This document shows positions 62,184 through 64,000 of a stretch of DNA of 64,000 nucleotides, piece by piece. Within the stretch, counting starts at the first letter, position 1; every line of letters starts with the position of its first letter. This DNA is from an uncultured Propionibacteriaceae bacterium (GTDB taxonomy: Bacteria > Actinomycetota > Actinomycetes > Propionibacteriales > Propionibacteriaceae): contig CADCUO010000067.1 of NCBI GenBank assembly GCA_902805915.1, positions 1-64,000 of the forward strand. Direction: 5' to 3'. The position numbers were made by a program, and so were the translations under genes. The notes beneath the pieces are model-generated. The model ran no database searches. It saw nothing but the letters and a program-made list of their open reading frames with translations, and was not told where the DNA came from.

Positions 62184-62608
62184 ACGGCCTCGCCTCGCCG
62201 GAGCCGGCTGCGCAGCCCGATCGGCCGCGTGCAAGGTTCACCGCCGCTGAGTTGGCTTACCTGCTTGGTGAGCGGCGCCTCGGCCGCCTCGCCACAGCCG
62301 ATGGCGGTGGATCGCCACACGTCGTGCCGGTCGGTTGGACCTACAACAGCGACCTCGACACCATTGACATCTCTGGACGCAACTTCGCCGCCACCCGGAA
62401 GTACCGCAACGTCCAGGCAAACCCCCAAGCAGCCTTCGTCGTTGACGATGTGCTGCCGCCGTTTCGTCCCCGCTGCGTGATGGTTCAAGGCCGGGCCCAC
62501 GCGCTTACCGCCGAGCGAGCCGGCGGCACCGAGGCGATAATCCGGATCGATCCGGAGAAGGTCATCTCGTGGGGCCTCGACGCCGTGCCCATCGGCGCCA
62601 TCGTCTAG
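62180..62608 (+). CDS. PPOX-class F420-dependent oxidoreductase
   Basis: The 142-residue split-barrel protein has LGERRLGRLATADGGGSPHV, VPVGWTYNSD, and RNVQANPQAAFVVDDV, the order found in PPOX-class F420 enzymes (Rv1155 type). It is translationally coupled to the FMN reductase. The pair may detoxify quinones or nitro compounds sensed by the MarR protein (inference). Confidence 0.85.
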   Translation: MNGLASPEPAAQPDRPRARFTAAELAYLLGERRLGRLATADGGGSPHVVPVGWTYNSDLDTIDISGRNFAATRKYRNVQANPQAAFVVDDVLPPFRPRCVMVQGRAHALTAERAGGTEAIIRIDPEKVISWGLDAVPIGAIV

Positions 62609-62675
62609 CTCACCATTGGGCTCGACCTGGCTAGCCGCGAAGACCTTGTCGACAGACGTGGTCCCTCCCTCCGAC

Positions 62676-64000
62676 CTAGTGCTGCATGTCGGTGAAGCGA
62701 GAGTAGTGCCCCTGGAACGCAACGGTGATCATCTTGGTAGGACCGTTGCGATGCTTAGCGACGTCGAAGTCGGCTTCGCCTGCCCGGTCAGACTCCTTGT
62801 CGTAAAGGTCAGGGCGGTTCAGCAGCACCACCATGTCGGCGTCCTGCTCCAGCGATCCGGACTCGCGTAGGTCCGCCAGGATCGGCTTCTTGTCCGTCCG
62901 CTGCTCGGGGCCACGGTTCAGCTGGGACAACGCCACCACCGGGACCTCCAGCTCCTTGGCCAGCAGCTTCAGCTGGCGGGAGAACTCCGACACCTCCAGC
63001 TGGCGGGACTCAACCTTCCGGCCCGACGTCATCAGCTGGATGTAGTCGATCACCACCAGCTTGAGGTCATGGCGCTGCTTCAGCCGGCGCGCCTTCGCCC
63101 GGATCTCCATCATGGTCAGGTTCGGGGAGTCGTCGATGAACAACGGCGCCTCCGACACCTGCCCCATCTTGGTGGCCACCCGGTGCCAGTCGTCATCACT
63201 CATCTTGCCGCCGCGGATGTGGCTCAACGGGATCGACGCCTCGGCCGACAGCAGCCGCATGGTGATCTCGATCTGGCTCATCTCCAGGCTGAAGATGGCC
63301 GACGTGAGACCGTGCTTGATCGACGCCGACCGAGCGAGATCCAGCCCCAGCGTCGACTTCCCGCACCCCGGGCGGGCGGCCACGATGATCATCTGACCGG
63401 GATGCAGCCCGTTGGTCAGTTCGTCGAACTCCGCAAAGCCGGTGGGCACCCCAGCCAGCTGTCCACCGCGGGAGGAGATCGCCTCCATCTCATCCAGGGT
63501 CGGCTGCATCAGCTCCGAGAGCGGCTTGTAGTCCTCGCTGGCCCGCCGGTCGGTGACCGCGTACACCTCGGCCTGGGCCCGGTCAACGATCTGGTCGACG
63601 TCACCTTCGGCGGCGTAGGACATCTGCCCGATCCGGATCGAGGCGTCAGCAAGACGCCGCAGAATGCCCTTCTCCCGGACAATGTCGGCGTAGTATCCGG
63701 CGTTGGCTGCGACTGGAACGCTGGCCAGCAGCGTATGCAGGTACGGAGCCCCGCCGACCCGGCCTATCTCCCCCCGCTTGGTCAGCTCGTCGGCGACGGT
63801 GATGGCATCGGCCGGCTCGCCACGGCCGTACAGGTCGAGGATCGCGTCGTAGACCTGCTCGTGCGCCGGGCGATAGAAGTCAGCCCCGCGCAGCGCCTCG
63901 ACCACATCGGCGATCGCGTCCTTGCTCATCAGCATCGCGCCGAGCACACACTGCTCGGCAGCCATGTCCTGCGGAGGTGTCCGATCGTGGGACCGGGTGC
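62676..64000 (-). CDS. dnaB: Replicative DNA helicase DnaB (5' end outside the window)
   Basis: The frame is open to the right edge; an ATG at 63965 is internal, because upstream codons read TPPQD, which normally precedes AEQCVLGAMLMSKDAIADVV in DnaB. The N-terminal domain, linker and RecA-like domain are present: Walker A AARPGCGKSTLGLDLA, Walker B LVVIDYIQLM, VALSQLNRGPEQRTDKKPIL, ADLRESGSLEQDADMVVLLN and an arginine finger region. There is no intein at the P-loop or downstream, although mycobacterial dnaB often has one. The gene is not adjacent to rplI. Confidence 0.96.
   Translation of the reverse strand, partial: TRSHDRTPPQDMAAEQCVLGAMLMSKDAIADVVEALRGADFYRPAHEQVYDAILDLYGRGEPADAITVADELTKRGEIGRVGGAPYLHTLLASVPVAANAGYYADIVREKGILRRLADASIRIGQMSYAAEGDVDQIVDRAQAEVYAVTDRRASEDYKPLSELMQPTLDEMEAISSRGGQLAGVPTGFAEFDELTNGLHPGQMIIVAARPGCGKSTLGLDLARSASIKHGLTSAIFSLEMSQIEITMRLLSAEASIPLSHIRGGKMSDDDWHRVATKMGQVSEAPLFIDDSPNLTMMEIRAKARRLKQRHDLKLVVIDYIQLMTSGRKVESRQLEVSEFSRQLKLLAKELEVPVVALSQLNRGPEQRTDKKPILADLRESGSLEQDADMVVLLNRPDLYDKESDRAGEADFDVAKHRNGPTKMITVAFQGHYSRFTDMQH

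Noticed and set aside
62676-64000. Intein in dnaB
   Set aside because: The RecA-like domain is continuous through the P-loop and downstream motifs.

Overview
The window is a 64-kb piece of a high-GC actinobacterial chromosome. The gene content points to a mycothiol- and F420-using actinomycete, perhaps Propionibacteriaceae (Microlunatus-like); the genus is a guess. Supporting genes are an Rv2466c-type mycothiol-dependent reductase, an F420 luciferase-like enzyme, two Ddn/PPOX-type proteins, crgA, a DUF222/HNH relic and the FHA/PstP/RodA/PbpA/PknB locus. No phage, plasmid, insertion-sequence, CRISPR or rRNA features are visible. One tRNA gene (Leu, anticodon CAG) is present.

Layout. (1) 1-7550, minus strand: a DUF222/HNH gene broken by three one-base losses, then a tightly overlapping five-gene unit. 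In transcription order it runs hybrid histidine kinase, response regulator, response regulator fused to a class III cyclase, PGM1-like ATP-grasp peptide ligase, gamma-glutamylcyclotransferase-fold protein. This looks like a signalling module joined to peptide/amide chemistry and is the best candidate here for an undescribed system. (2) 7.7-22.7 kb: mixed housekeeping genes, including a divergent Hsp20/MerR pair, a glycosyltransferase pair, arginine deiminase, a 2H phosphoesterase, Fpg/Nei glycosylase, L/F-transferase (aat), an SGNH hydrolase, a membrane-anchored sigma-like protein, ArfB and an F420 oxidoreductase. (3) 22.8-33.1 kb: tRNA-Leu and the conserved growth and division locus fhaA-fhaB-pstP-rodA-pbpA-pknB, followed by alkB, pabA/trpG, DUF881 and crgA. 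This matches Mycobacterium Rv0011c-Rv0020c synteny apart from alkB. (4) 33.1-39.2 kb: a small DnaA-box cluster, a gabD gene with an in-frame TAA 35 codons before its natural end, the mycothiol reductase, rpsF-ssb-rpsR-rplI and a fatty-acid desaturase. (5) 39.4-48.8 kb: endonuclease IV, an SDR/acyltransferase/alkyl-DHAP-synthase-like operon that suggests ether-lipid chemistry, a LysR/EamA divergent pair, a DUF1275 protein, an L,D-transpeptidase lipoprotein and an AI-2E-family permease. (6) 49-64 kb: csbD, panD-panB-panC, a DEAD-box helicase, two MFS exporters, small enzymes, a MarR-controlled flavin reductase/PPOX pair, and dnaB, which runs off the right edge and is not next to rplI as it usually is.

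A recurrent regulatory pattern is a -10-like hexamer (TANNNT or a close variant) exactly 6 or 7 nt before the start codon with no Shine-Dalgarno sequence. It occurs at more than a dozen genes and implies that leaderless mRNAs are common in this genome. Genes inside operons instead carry SD sequences or ATGA/GTGA start-stop overlaps.
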